From Caldimonas mangrovi (lineage in GTDB: Bacteria; Pseudomonadota; Gammaproteobacteria; Burkholderiales; Burkholderiaceae_C), in assembly GCF_023721835.1 (NCBI RefSeq), contig NZ_JAMKFE010000007.1, positions 124,001 through 188,000 on the forward strand: a stretch of DNA of 64,000 nucleotides. Direction: 5' to 3'. The notes below the pieces were generated by a model, which saw only the letters and a program-made list of their open reading frames with translations, ran no database searches and was not told where the DNA came from. A program made the translations under genes and the position numbers. Shown here piece after piece: positions 34,616 to 43,130 of this stretch (positions are counted from its first letter, which is position 1; the number at the start of each line of letters is the position of its first letter).

Positions 34616-37546
34616 ATGTCGTTCCCCGTCCAGGCTGGAGCGTCGCTGCGTGACGCATTGGGCCTGCTGTTCTTTGCCCAGAACACGCGTCTGCTGCGCA
34701 TCGAAACCCGGCTCGAAACCGCCATGCTGGCGCCCGAGCGGGCCGTCGTCCGCGAAGCCGTCAACCAGCCCTTCGAAATCACCGTCGACTGCCTGTCGAC
34801 CGATGCACACCTGCCGCTGCACGAGCTGATCGTCGAGCCGGTCAGCGTGCGTCTCGTGCGCGCCGACGGCAGCCTGCGCCCGTGGCACGGCTTCGTCACC
34901 GACGCACGCCACCTGGGCGCCGATGGCGGCCTGGCCCGCTACCGCCTGGTGCTCGCACCCTGGCTGCATTTCCTGAGCCAGCGCCGCGACGCCTACGCGT
35001 TCCAGGACAAGACCGCGCTGCAGATCATCGAAGAGGTGTTCGCCGACTACACCGCTGCGAACTGGCGCATCGAAGTCACCGAAGCGCTGCGCACCCGCAG
35101 CCTGTGCATCCAGTACCGGGAAACCGATTTCGAGTTCGTCTCGCGCCTGCTGGCCGAAGAAGGCCTGAGCTACCACTTCGAACACCTCGACGGCCAGGCG
35201 CTGGCCGACGCCGAGAAATCCGGCCACGCCCAGCACGTGATGGTCATCACCGACCGCGCGGCCGAGCGGGTCGACCTGGGCACCCTGCGCTACACCCGCC
35301 CCGACGTGCGCCTGGGCGCCCAACCGCAAGACGGCATCAACGCCTTTGCCGCGCACCGCTCGGCCGGCCCCAACGCCGTGACGCTGGGCGCCTGGAATTA
35401 CAAGCAGCTGTCCGGCACCACCGCCAGCGAAGCCACCGCGCTGGCCCACGGCGAGCTGCCGGCGCTCGAGGTGTACGACGGCAGCGGCACCTACCGCTAC
35501 CAGAACGCCGAACACGCGTCGCGCGCCGCCGGCATTGCGCTCGACGCGCTCGAGCTCGGCTACAAGCGCTTCCAGGGCGAAGGCGCCGTGCGCCTGCTGG
35601 CGGCCGGCGTGCAGTTCGCGCTGGTCGACCACCCGCTGTACGGGGCGAACACCACCGCGCTGAACTACGCCACCGCCGACACGCGCGACAACCGCTTCAC
35701 GGTGCTCGCCGTCGAGCACGACATCACCAACAACCTGGGCACCGACGCCAAGCGGCTGCTGAACCGCCCCGAGCTCGAACACGGCAGCTACCGCAACCGG
35801 TTCATGTGCGCCCCCGGCGCCGCCGCCATCGTCCCGCCGTTCGTGCGCAAGCCCACTGCCCCAGGCTGCCAGACCGCGCTGGTGGTTGGCCTGCAGGGCG
35901 AGCCGCTGACCACCGAGCGCGACCTGCGCGTCAAGCTGCAGTTCCACTGGCAACGCGGCCAGCGGCCCAACCCGGGCGGCCTGGGCCACGACAGCGCCGG
36001 CGACCCCCAGGGCAACGCCCCTGGCAACGAACAGTCCGGCACCTGGGTGCGCGTGGCCGTGCCCAGCGCGGGCGCCAACTGGGGTGCGGTGCTGGTGCCG
36101 CGCATCGGCACCGAAGTGCTGGTCGACTATCTCGACGGCGACATCGACCGCCCGGTGATCGTGGCCCAGCTGTACAACGGCCAGGACAGCCCGCCCTATG
36201 CCGCCGGGGTCGAGTCGGGCATCAACCACCCCGGCGTGATCTCCGGGCTGTACACCCACAGCCTCGACGGCCAGGGCAGCAACTCGTGGGTGGTCGACGA
36301 CGCCACCGGGCAGTTGCGCCTGCGCTTCCTCGCCACTCAGGCCATGAGCGAGCTGGGGCTGGGCCATCTGATCCAGCAAAGCCCGCACAGCGCGCAACGC
36401 GGCGCCTGGCGCGGCTCGGGGTTCGAACTCGCCACGCAAGGCTGGGCCACCGTGCGGGCCGCTGAAGGCCTGCTCGTCAGCACCACCGCCCGGCCGCAGC
36501 AAGGCGCTTCAGTGGCCAGCACGCAAATGGATGCCGCCGAAGCGGTGAACCAGCTGAAGGCCGCCAACGACCTGGGCCAACGCCTGAGCGAAGCCGCGAA
36601 AGCCCAGAAGGCCTTGAAGCTCGCCAGCCACGAGGCGAAGCAGGCCCTGCAAACCTTCATCCAGCAGGTGGAGCCGGCGCAGGACGGCAAGTACAGCAGC
36701 GCCGTCAACGGGCAGGAGGCCCGGAAGGCCGCCCCCGGCAGCCGCGAACTGCAAGAACCGGTCGAGCGCTTCAACCGGCCGGTGGTGTGGGTGGAGACGC
36801 CCAGCGCCGCAGCCTTCGCCACCCCGGCCACGGTGGCCAGCTTTGCCGGGCAGGACCACAGCATCGCGGTGCAAAGCGACCTGCATGAAACCGCCGCGCA
36901 CACCGCCAGCAGCATCAGCGGGCGCACCACCAGCGTGTACACCCACGACGGCGGCATCCAGGCGATCGCCGGCAACGGGCCGGTGTCGGTGCGCGCGCAC
37001 ACCGACCGCATGGAGCTCTACGCCGACCAGGACGTCACCGTCGTCTCGGTCAACGGCGAGATCCGCATCCAGGCCAAGAGCAAGATCGAGATGGTCGGCG
37101 GGCACAGCAAGGTCACGCTCGACGGCGGTGACATCACCTATGCGTGCCCGGGGACGTTTACCGTCAAGAGTTCGGGGCATCACTGGCAGGGGCCGGGGCG
37201 GGGCAGCCCGGAGCTGCTCAACCTTCCCGCAGGCACCTCGCAGGAACTGGTCGACTGGATCGAGGTGGAGCGCAAGTACTACGACGGCTCGGCTGTGCAG
37301 GGGGCGCCCGTCAAGGTGGTGTTCTCCGACGGTTCCGTGCGTCGCGCGGCCTTGAACCAGGAGGGGCAGCTACGCATGGAGGGTGTGCCCGCCGGCGTCG
37401 CCGACGTCGAGATCGGTGAGGACCAACGCACATGGACGCTGGATGAGCCGCCCGAAGAGACGCCCAACCCTGCCTATGGCAAGACGCTCTCCGGGGAACA
37501 ACTTCAAGCCCTGTACCGGGCGGTGATGGACAACAACAATGGATGA
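34616..37546 (+). CDS. vgrG: Type VI secretion spike protein VgrG
   Basis: The 976-residue protein forms the trimeric T6SS spike. The N-terminal part is the gp27/gp5-like VgrG core (CIQYRETDFEFVSRLLAEEG, YHFEH, then the OB-fold GTWVRVAVPSAGANWGAV and PRIGTEVLVDYLDGDIDRP). A T6SS VgrG middle region and a DUF2345 domain follow (SVRAHTDRMELYADQDVTV, IRIQAKSKIEMVGG, ITYACPGTFTVKSSGHHWQ). The last ~90 residues are an extra extension with a small beta-type domain (VKVVFSDGSVRRAALNQEG) that may load the effector. AGGGAG precedes the ATG; the effector gene overlaps the stop by 8 bp. No other T6SS structural genes are in the window. Confidence 0.93.
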   Translation: MSFPVQAGASLRDALGLLFFAQNTRLLRIETRLETAMLAPERAVVREAVNQPFEITVDCLSTDAHLPLHELIVEPVSVRLVRADGSLRPWHGFVTDARHLGADGGLARYRLVLAPWLHFLSQRRDAYAFQDKTALQIIEEVFADYTAANWRIEVTEALRTRSLCIQYRETDFEFVSRLLAEEGLSYHFEHLDGQALADAEKSGHAQHVMVITDRAAERVDLGTLRYTRPDVRLGAQPQDGINAFAAHRSAGPNAVTLGAWNYKQLSGTTASEATALAHGELPALEVYDGSGTYRYQNAEHASRAAGIALDALELGYKRFQGEGAVRLLAAGVQFALVDHPLYGANTTALNYATADTRDNRFTVLAVEHDITNNLGTDAKRLLNRPELEHGSYRNRFMCAPGAAAIVPPFVRKPTAPGCQTALVVGLQGEPLTTERDLRVKLQFHWQRGQRPNPGGLGHDSAGDPQGNAPGNEQSGTWVRVAVPSAGANWGAVLVPRIGTEVLVDYLDGDIDRPVIVAQLYNGQDSPPYAAGVESGINHPGVISGLYTHSLDGQGSNSWVVDDATGQLRLRFLATQAMSELGLGHLIQQSPHSAQRGAWRGSGFELATQGWATVRAAEGLLVSTTARPQQGASVASTQMDAAEAVNQLKAANDLGQRLSEAAKAQKALKLASHEAKQALQTFIQQVEPAQDGKYSSAVNGQEARKAAPGSRELQEPVERFNRPVVWVETPSAAAFATPATVASFAGQDHSIAVQSDLHETAAHTASSISGRTTSVYTHDGGIQAIAGNGPVSVRAHTDRMELYADQDVTVVSVNGEIRIQAKSKIEMVGGHSKVTLDGGDITYACPGTFTVKSSGHHWQGPGRGSPELLNLPAGTSQELVDWIEVERKYYDGSAVQGAPVKVVFSDGSVRRAALNQEGQLRMEGVPAGVADVEIGEDQRTWTLDEPPEETPNPAYGKTLSGEQLQALYRAVMDNNNG

Positions 37547-38669
37547 GGCAATCGATTGGTTCTGGGGCGTGCTCCAGGGTGACTTCAATGAGGACCCGTC
37601 GCTGTCGCAAACGATAGTCGGCAGCATCATCACGGCCATCCCCATCATCGATCAGTTGGCCGACATTCGCGACGTGGTCGCCAACCTCTACGGTTTGTCG
37701 AAAGACAGTAGCGACAAGTGGAAGTGGATCGCGCTCGCCATCACGTTGATCGGCCTGATCCCGGTGCTGGGCAGCCTGTTGAAAGGCGTGTTCAAGGTCG
37801 TCGTCAAGGCGATCCGCGAAGGCGGAAAACACCTCGACGAAGCGGTCGACACGATACTGGCCATCGTTCGTGGCGCGGGCAAGGGCGACCCGGTCGTCTT
37901 TCTCAAGAACCTCCCCATGGAGCAGTACACCCGCAGCGCGTTGAAGTCCTTCAACGAGATCGTCGACAAGATCGTGCTCGGCATACGCGACGTGCGGCAC
38001 TCCTGGCTTGCAAAGCTGGCCATGGGCGACAAGATCCGTCGCCTGGAACTGGTCGAGAAGCAGCTCGAACACTTGAAAAACCTGGGGCAGCAGAAGATCC
38101 CCGAGGTGATGCGCTTCCTCAAGGCCGAACTCGACAAACTGCTGGAGCGGGCGAAGCCGGCAAAGATGGATGGCGCGACGAACACAGCCAACACGCTGGC
38201 GCACAGCGCCAAGCCGCTATTGCGGCTTGAATACGAGGTGGTTGTCAGGCGGAGAGTCGGCGGCTTGGTGGACCGAATGCGCGCAGCCGGAAAAAGCGAG
38301 GAAGAGATAGCACGAGCCGCTAATGCCGAACGTCGCGCCATAGGCAAAGAGTTCAAAGACAAGACAGACCCCGATTTGCGGGCCGTCATTTACAAGCGCA
38401 ACGAGGAACTTTATGGGGACCCGCTTGGCCCCACCTACGAAGACCTGAAACGTGGGCATAAAATACACCCAAAAACAGGCGACAAAATCAAGATCGGCAA
38501 GGGAAATGAAAAGACCGACGCACAGATTATCGAAAGCGCCCAGAAAACCGGGGGCGAAGAATTTCCTTGGGATTTAATCATGGAGTTCTATCGCGAGAAA
38601 AAAACAGGTGACCCTCACAAGGCTGCCGAACTTCTAAAAAGAATTGATGCAATTGTCAACAAAAAATAG
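37539..38669 (+). CDS. T6SS effector with hydrophobic carrier region and unrecognised toxin tip
   Basis: The 376-residue product starts inside the vgrG stop, the standard place of a VgrG cargo. Residues 1-95 (DWFWGVLQGDFNEDP, IVGSIITAIPIIDQLADIRD, WIALAITLIGLIPVLGSLLKG) resemble the membrane-active pre-toxin region found in many polymorphic toxins. Residues 95-225 are helical and charged. The C-terminal part from about residue 230 has the segments AVIYKRNEELYGDPLGPTYE and DAQIIESAQKTGGEEFPWDL and is Lys-rich; I cannot assign its activity. Base composition becomes A/T-richer from about 38.25 kb, inside the gene, which fits exchange of the toxin tip. The next gene is the likely immunity gene. 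Confidence 0.75.
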   Translation: MDEAIDWFWGVLQGDFNEDPSLSQTIVGSIITAIPIIDQLADIRDVVANLYGLSKDSSDKWKWIALAITLIGLIPVLGSLLKGVFKVVVKAIREGGKHLDEAVDTILAIVRGAGKGDPVVFLKNLPMEQYTRSALKSFNEIVDKIVLGIRDVRHSWLAKLAMGDKIRRLELVEKQLEHLKNLGQQKIPEVMRFLKAELDKLLERAKPAKMDGATNTANTLAHSAKPLLRLEYEVVVRRRVGGLVDRMRAAGKSEEEIARAANAERRAIGKEFKDKTDPDLRAVIYKRNEELYGDPLGPTYEDLKRGHKIHPKTGDKIKIGKGNEKTDAQIIESAQKTGGEEFPWDLIMEFYREKKTGDPHKAAELLKRIDAIVNKK

Positions 38670-38675
38670 TTAACC

Positions 38676-39413
38676 ATGTGGCTCTATAAACATCATACAG
38701 CCAGCGACATCATTGACTTGAATCACGAAACAGGTCAATGGCGCCCCGTTGCAGATGAAGAGAAGCCCAAGAGCGCAAGGGTTTTGGCCGATCTTCCGAT
38801 TCGCGGCTCGTATGAAGAGGTCAACGGCAAGCCCTATTTCAAGTATTGGACGGACGACAACCGCCATGTTTTCAGAACGTTCGACGGCAAAGTATTTGAG
38901 ATCTGCCGAAAGCTGCCCGACGGCTCTACGATAGAGGCGACGCCGGGCCTGCATTGCGTGATTGAGCCAGCGAAGTATGCAGACGGCAGACTGCGCGAAG
39001 GAATGAGCGATGTGTCGCTTGTAGCGGGCGATGGCACGGTTCTCTACACGCTCACCTATGATTCCGGGTATTTTCTTCGTCTGTACGCCTCCGACTTCAC
39101 GGCCGCGGCGATGGTTCAAGATCTATCCGACTGGGATTTTTTCGTCGCGCTGAAAGGGGGAATCGAGATATTTGCCGAAAGAGCGGCCTCCGGCAAGATC
39201 CCGTTGGCCATTACAGGAACCACAGCCATGGTGGAAGGGCACGAGGTCCCCTGTGACGACCTGTTGTATTGCGATACAGGAGAAGTCTGTCCGCGCAGCG
39301 GCGTGTGGGTTTGCATCGAAGACATGCGTCAGGGGCAGATGGTGCGGAAGAACGAAAAGATGCCCAGCCTGGATGGAAATGATGTGACGTGGGTGTGGAG
39401 TCGTGAACGCTGA
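38676..39413 (+). CDS. Immunity-like protein, copy 1 (cognate to the upstream effector)
   Basis: The 245-residue protein begins 6 bp after the effector stop and is the natural immunity candidate. It opens WLYKHHTASDIIDLNHETGQ, has a central TAAAMVQDLSDWDFFVALKGG, and ends in a CPRSGVW...KMP...TWVW motif. A second copy lies at 42381-43130 (same opening and same FTAAAMVQDLSDWDFFVAL core). No signal peptide or membrane segment is seen, so it acts in the cytoplasm if it is an immunity protein. A/T-rich codon use sets it apart from the 42.4-kb copy, which has host-like GC. I do not know an established family name with certainty. Confidence 0.7.
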   Translation: MWLYKHHTASDIIDLNHETGQWRPVADEEKPKSARVLADLPIRGSYEEVNGKPYFKYWTDDNRHVFRTFDGKVFEICRKLPDGSTIEATPGLHCVIEPAKYADGRLREGMSDVSLVAGDGTVLYTLTYDSGYFLRLYASDFTAAAMVQDLSDWDFFVALKGGIEIFAERAASGKIPLAITGTTAMVEGHEVPCDDLLYCDTGEVCPRSGVWVCIEDMRQGQMVRKNEKMPSLDGNDVTWVWSRER

Positions 39414-39514
39414 ATTCTCCACGAACTCGCTGGCCTTCTATTGGGTATACCGGGGTGCACTTTCTTTTCTCCCTCCTTTTCAAGTTCTAAGAGCGACACG
39501 ACACCAAACCTTCT

Positions 39515-40573
39515 ATGGAACCGAGCGAAAGCTGGGACACTGAAGAGCGACGCAAGGCGCTCCTGCACGCGATTCTTAGTCCTAAAGAATTGATTGCCGT
39601 TAAAAACCGGTGGGAAACAGACGCCACTTATCGCTCACTGCTCCGGGCAATTATCGAGGATCTTCCGGGGGAGGAATGGTACGCGAACTCACCTAAGATA
39701 TTGCACCAGTGGGAGAAACTTGAGACGTGCGATTGCCGGGGACTGCGACTTGAAGGCAAAGCGTTCGGCAAGATATGTTTTTCAGGATACGACTTATCCC
39801 ATTCGTCCTTCAAAGGATCGACGTTTCACAAGACTTATCTGCAAGGCGCAATTCTTTCCGACGCCGATTTTTCGGGTTCTGTTTTCGACAGGACTCACAC
39901 GATTCCTCTGTATGGGACTCATGTCAATTTCTCCGACTCCCGATTTGTTGTCATCTCTGCAAACGAATCCGATATCTCACTGTCAAATTTTCAACGATGC
40001 ACGTTTGAAAGAATGCACTTCACCGGATCGCAATTGCGCGACAACGATTTCCGATGGCTCAATTCCGTAAACTCGGATTTCTCATCGTGCGAGCTGCAAA
40101 GAGCCCGATTCGATTTTTCCGAACATATCGGCTCTGAGTTCACGGGCGCACGCTTGAACGGAAGCAGCTTCGTTTCGGCTGCTCTGAAAGAGTGTGATAT
40201 GCGGGGGGTCGATTTCCGCGGCGCGGATCTCTCTACAGCACGGCTCATTGGCGGCCGATTCGGCAACACCATGTGCAAGGGGGGGCACGTTCAATCCGTG
40301 TTCGACGACACCCCGGAGAATCGGCGTGTGGTCGCAGCTAGCGGTGCCGATGGTGTGAATAACATTGTCTGGTCACCTGTTGAGAACGTTACCCATTTGC
40401 GTGGCCGTGCAGTTGCTGGAGACAGATGCCCGTGCAGCGGTTTCTGGTTTACGCCTGCCAAAGTGGGGAGTCGGCGGTATTTTTCTGAAGGGGACATGAT
40501 GCCTACGGTCAAGAGTGATTTCGGATCGGTGATCTGGCAATGGGACCAGAATCAGTCTCCGCCTACCCTTTAA
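39515..40573 (+). CDS. Pentapeptide-repeat-like protein, copy 1
   Basis: The 352-residue protein has a helical N-terminal part ending in LPGEEWYANSPKILHQWEKLE, then a long run of five-residue steps with F or L at the centre (CRGLRLEGKAFGKICFSGYD, LSHSSFKGSTF, ADFSGSVFDRT, TGARLNGSSFVSAAL) typical of a right-handed quadrilateral beta-helix. The C-terminus is CPCSGFWF...MMP...IWQWD, the same motif as in the immunity-like genes. It probably is an orphan immunity or accessory protein of the island. A/T-rich composition suggests recent transfer. It overlaps copy 2 by 34 bp. Confidence 0.68.
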   Translation: MEPSESWDTEERRKALLHAILSPKELIAVKNRWETDATYRSLLRAIIEDLPGEEWYANSPKILHQWEKLETCDCRGLRLEGKAFGKICFSGYDLSHSSFKGSTFHKTYLQGAILSDADFSGSVFDRTHTIPLYGTHVNFSDSRFVVISANESDISLSNFQRCTFERMHFTGSQLRDNDFRWLNSVNSDFSSCELQRARFDFSEHIGSEFTGARLNGSSFVSAALKECDMRGVDFRGADLSTARLIGGRFGNTMCKGGHVQSVFDDTPENRRVVAASGADGVNNIVWSPVENVTHLRGRAVAGDRCPCSGFWFTPAKVGSRRYFSEGDMMPTVKSDFGSVIWQWDQNQSPPTL

Positions 40574-41514
40574 TCTTTGCGAAACTCGGATACACAACGC
40601 TCTGCTTACCGTGCCGGCGCCATTCGGAGCGCCGTTGCCTGCCACCTGCAATTCCTTCTGCCGTCGTGAACCCCTCTGAAATTCATAAGCGCTGGGACTC
40701 GGATGAACAGTTTGCCGTTGTTCTCCACTCAATCTTGCAGCATCGTCCCGGAGAAGAATGGTACGCAGACGCACCCAAGGTTTCCCACCCTTGGGAAGGC
40801 GTAGAGGCGTGCGACTGTCGCGGCCTGAATCTCCAGCGGGGTCAATTCGGAGAAATTTCGTTCTCTGGTTGCGACCTCTCCAGTTCCACGTTTCGCGGAT
40901 CCAATTTCACAGGAACCTACTTTCAAGGCGCAATTCTTTCGGAATGCAATTTCTCGGAAGCACGCTTTGAGAAGACGCAGATGATTCCTCTCTACGCTAA
41001 AGGCGCGAACTTTGAGAAGACAACATTCGTCGCGATTTCCGCAAACCAGTCCGATATATCCTCATCCTCCTTCAAATCAGCCGCATTGCAAGAGCTTTTT
41101 CTGACTGGCTCCATGTTACCCAGAAATGATTTCTCCGGAATAACTGCAGAATATTCAAAATTCAATGTTTGTCTGCTTGAAAGCAGCAATTTCCGGGATG
41201 CCAAAATCGTGAATACGAGCTTTTCCGGAGCACAACTCGTGCATTGCATTTTCGCGGACGCAACATTAGAAAACTGTGACATGCGCGGCAGCGATTGCCG
41301 AGGAGTCGATTTTTCTAACGCTCGCTTGATCGGAGGACAGTTCGGGCGTATTGCGCGAGCGTTGGGCATGGCCGCGACAAAGTTCGACGACACTCCGGCC
41401 GTAAGAAAGATGGTCGCTATGAGCGGTGCTGAGGGCCTGGACCAGATTGAATGGTGCGCAGTCACCGACTCTCTCGACACCCGCCGTCAGGCGACTGGAG
41501 ATCCTTGCCCTTAA
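40540..41514 (+). CDS. Pentapeptide-repeat-like protein, copy 2, C-terminally truncated
   Basis: The product (up to 324 residues) aligns with copy 1 from HKRWDSDEQF and PGEEWYADAPKVSHPWEGVE through the repeat region (LSSSTFRGSNFTGTYFQGAI) to AVTDSL. It then stops at ATGDPCP, exactly inside the shared C-terminal motif, so the SGxW...MP...W part is lost. The first 42 residues from the ATG at 40540 have no counterpart; a GTG at 40666 would start where homology begins (NPSEIHKRW). No good ribosome site is seen for either. It may be a decaying duplicate. Confidence 0.58.
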   Translation: MGPESVSAYPLIFAKLGYTTLCLPCRRHSERRCLPPAIPSAVVNPSEIHKRWDSDEQFAVVLHSILQHRPGEEWYADAPKVSHPWEGVEACDCRGLNLQRGQFGEISFSGCDLSSSTFRGSNFTGTYFQGAILSECNFSEARFEKTQMIPLYAKGANFEKTTFVAISANQSDISSSSFKSAALQELFLTGSMLPRNDFSGITAEYSKFNVCLLESSNFRDAKIVNTSFSGAQLVHCIFADATLENCDMRGSDCRGVDFSNARLIGGQFGRIARALGMAATKFDDTPAVRKMVAMSGAEGLDQIEWCAVTDSLDTRRQATGDPCP

Positions 41515-41677
41515 CTTGCTGGCCTTCGACGCACTGAGAGCGTTGCAGGCGCAAGACGACCATATTGCGAGTGACCCTTACCCCGCACTCGCTTCAGCTT
41601 ATCTCGAACTGCGCGAAAGCAAAGGCACTCATGCTTACCGACAAAACCGTATTGATCGTCAACATTCTTACATTCTT

Positions 41678-41911
41678 ATGTACCCGATAACATTCGACCC
41701 ACACCCTCTTGCTGCGGCGGGTTGGTCGCTGACGATGTTGCAGAAGGACAACCGGCAATTTTCCCGAGAAGAAATATCGACCGCGCTGGGCGAAGCGTTG
41801 CAGCAAACCGGGTGGAGCAGTCAGATATCCGCGATAGGACACCACTCGGAAGACAAGGCGAAGGAGGAGTACCTTCGGGTCGTCAAGGAAAACTTGGAGT
41901 TCTCACTCTAA
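41678..41911 (+). CDS. Small hypothetical protein
   Basis: A 77-residue frame begins MYPITFDPHPLAAAGWSLTM and continues with an amphipathic, charged stretch (SREEISTALGEALQQTGW, DKAKEEYLRVVKENLEF). The residue mix looks coding, and the frame is open further upstream to 41426, which overlaps copy 2 of the pentapeptide gene. The 5' part (41515-41677) may be a remnant of a longer gene joined at the truncation point. No family recognised. Confidence 0.4.
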   Translation: MYPITFDPHPLAAAGWSLTMLQKDNRQFSREEISTALGEALQQTGWSSQISAIGHHSEDKAKEEYLRVVKENLEFSL

Positions 41912-41988
41912 GTGGCCGTGTGCTCCACGCTCTCCTTCGAGAAATATCCAACGAAGCTCCATTGCATCGCCAACCGTTGTCTTCCGTT

Positions 41989-42189
41989 ATGTGGCTTTAT
42001 CCCCGCCTGAAAATCGTCCTGCTCGCCGGGTTCGCATTTGTGCTGACAACGGGTCACGCTGAAGCATTCCAGATGTGCCCAACGGGTACACACCCCTGTG
42101 CCAAGGTAAGCCAGATGCTCGGCTACGTGCTTGCCCCCAGCCTGGTTTTCCTGCTCGCGGTGGCGGGCAGCCGGCGGCGTCTCGGGTGA
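41989..42189 (+). CDS. Small exported or membrane protein
   Basis: The 66-residue product has a signal-like N-terminus (RLKIVLLAGFAFVLTTGHAEA), a short Cys-containing middle (FQMCPTGTHPCAKVSQ) and a C-terminal membrane helix (YVLAPSLVFLLAVAGSRRRLG) with positive end. It lies between two immunity-like genes. The first codons (ATGTGGCTTTAT) equal those of the immunity-like genes nearby, which may reflect a shared ancestral gene start. Function unknown. Confidence 0.5.
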   Translation: MWLYPRLKIVLLAGFAFVLTTGHAEAFQMCPTGTHPCAKVSQMLGYVLAPSLVFLLAVAGSRRRLG

Positions 42190-42380
42190 GCCTCGATACG
42201 CCGCGCTACGGTCGGCGTACTTCTCGCAGCGTGGGCGGTATGGCTGGTCGGCGCAAGGGCCGCCTTCGCCGCGTTTCTGGCACCCTGCTCGTCTACTTGC
42301 TGGTACGGCGGCTGAGTCGATATATTGGCCCCGCTAGGTAGTCCCCGCCCCTATACCACCTCCATCGACAGCAACCTCAC

Positions 42381-43130
42381 ATGTGGCTCTACCGACACCA
42401 CACCTGCAACGACATCATCGATCTCGACCCCGCCTCGGGGCGCTGGCGCCCCGTCGACAAGTCGGAACACCCGACGGACGCATGCCTATTGGCCGACTTG
42501 CCGGTACGCGGCAGCTATGTCGAGGTGGGCGACAAGCGCTGCTACGGCTACTGGACCGAAGACGACGCCTACGTGTTGCAGACGTCGGACGGCTTCATGT
42601 GCGAGCTCAGCCGCAAGCGTGCCGACGGGTCCATCGTCGAAGTGAACCCGGGGCTGCGGTGCAACATGGCGCTGGCGCGGTATGTGGACGGGCGCACGCG
42701 ACCGGGCATGAGCGAGGTGCGCATCGTTTCGGCGCGCGGTGAAGTGCTGCACGAGCTGATCTACAACTCGGCGTACTACCAGCGCCTGCATGCGTTCGAT
42801 TTCACCGCCGCGGCGATGGTGCAGGACTTGTCGGACTGGGATTTCTTCGTCGCGCTGCAACGCGGGATCGAGGAGTTCGCGGAGTGCGCCGCTTCGGGCA
42901 GGATGCCGCTGACACTCGGTCCCAACGACGCCCTGGTCATCGGCACGGTGGCCCTCGGCGACCAGCGGGTCTCGCGCCACGCCCTGCGGTATGCCAGCAC
43001 CGGCGAGCCGTGCCCCCAGGAAGGCCGCTGGCACTGGGTGCACGACCTGCGCCGCGGCCAGCCGGTTGCGGAAGGCACGCCCATGCCGGACGTCGATGGC
43101 CAGGCCGCGACCTGGGTCAGCGCCCGCTGA
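42381..43130 (+). CDS. Immunity-like protein, copy 2
   Basis: The 249-residue protein is a paralog of the product of 38676-39413: both open WLYxHHTxxDIIDL, share FTAAAMVQDLSDWDFFVALxxGI, and end in the CPxxGxW...MP...W motif (here CPQEGRWHW and PMPDVDGQ). Unlike copy 1 its codons are GC-rich, like the chromosomal background. No adjacent toxin gene is present, so it is an orphan immunity candidate that could protect against non-self versions of the toxin. Start ATG at 42381. Confidence 0.68.
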   Translation: MWLYRHHTCNDIIDLDPASGRWRPVDKSEHPTDACLLADLPVRGSYVEVGDKRCYGYWTEDDAYVLQTSDGFMCELSRKRADGSIVEVNPGLRCNMALARYVDGRTRPGMSEVRIVSARGEVLHELIYNSAYYQRLHAFDFTAAAMVQDLSDWDFFVALQRGIEEFAECAASGRMPLTLGPNDALVIGTVALGDQRVSRHALRYASTGEPCPQEGRWHWVHDLRRGQPVAEGTPMPDVDGQAATWVSAR

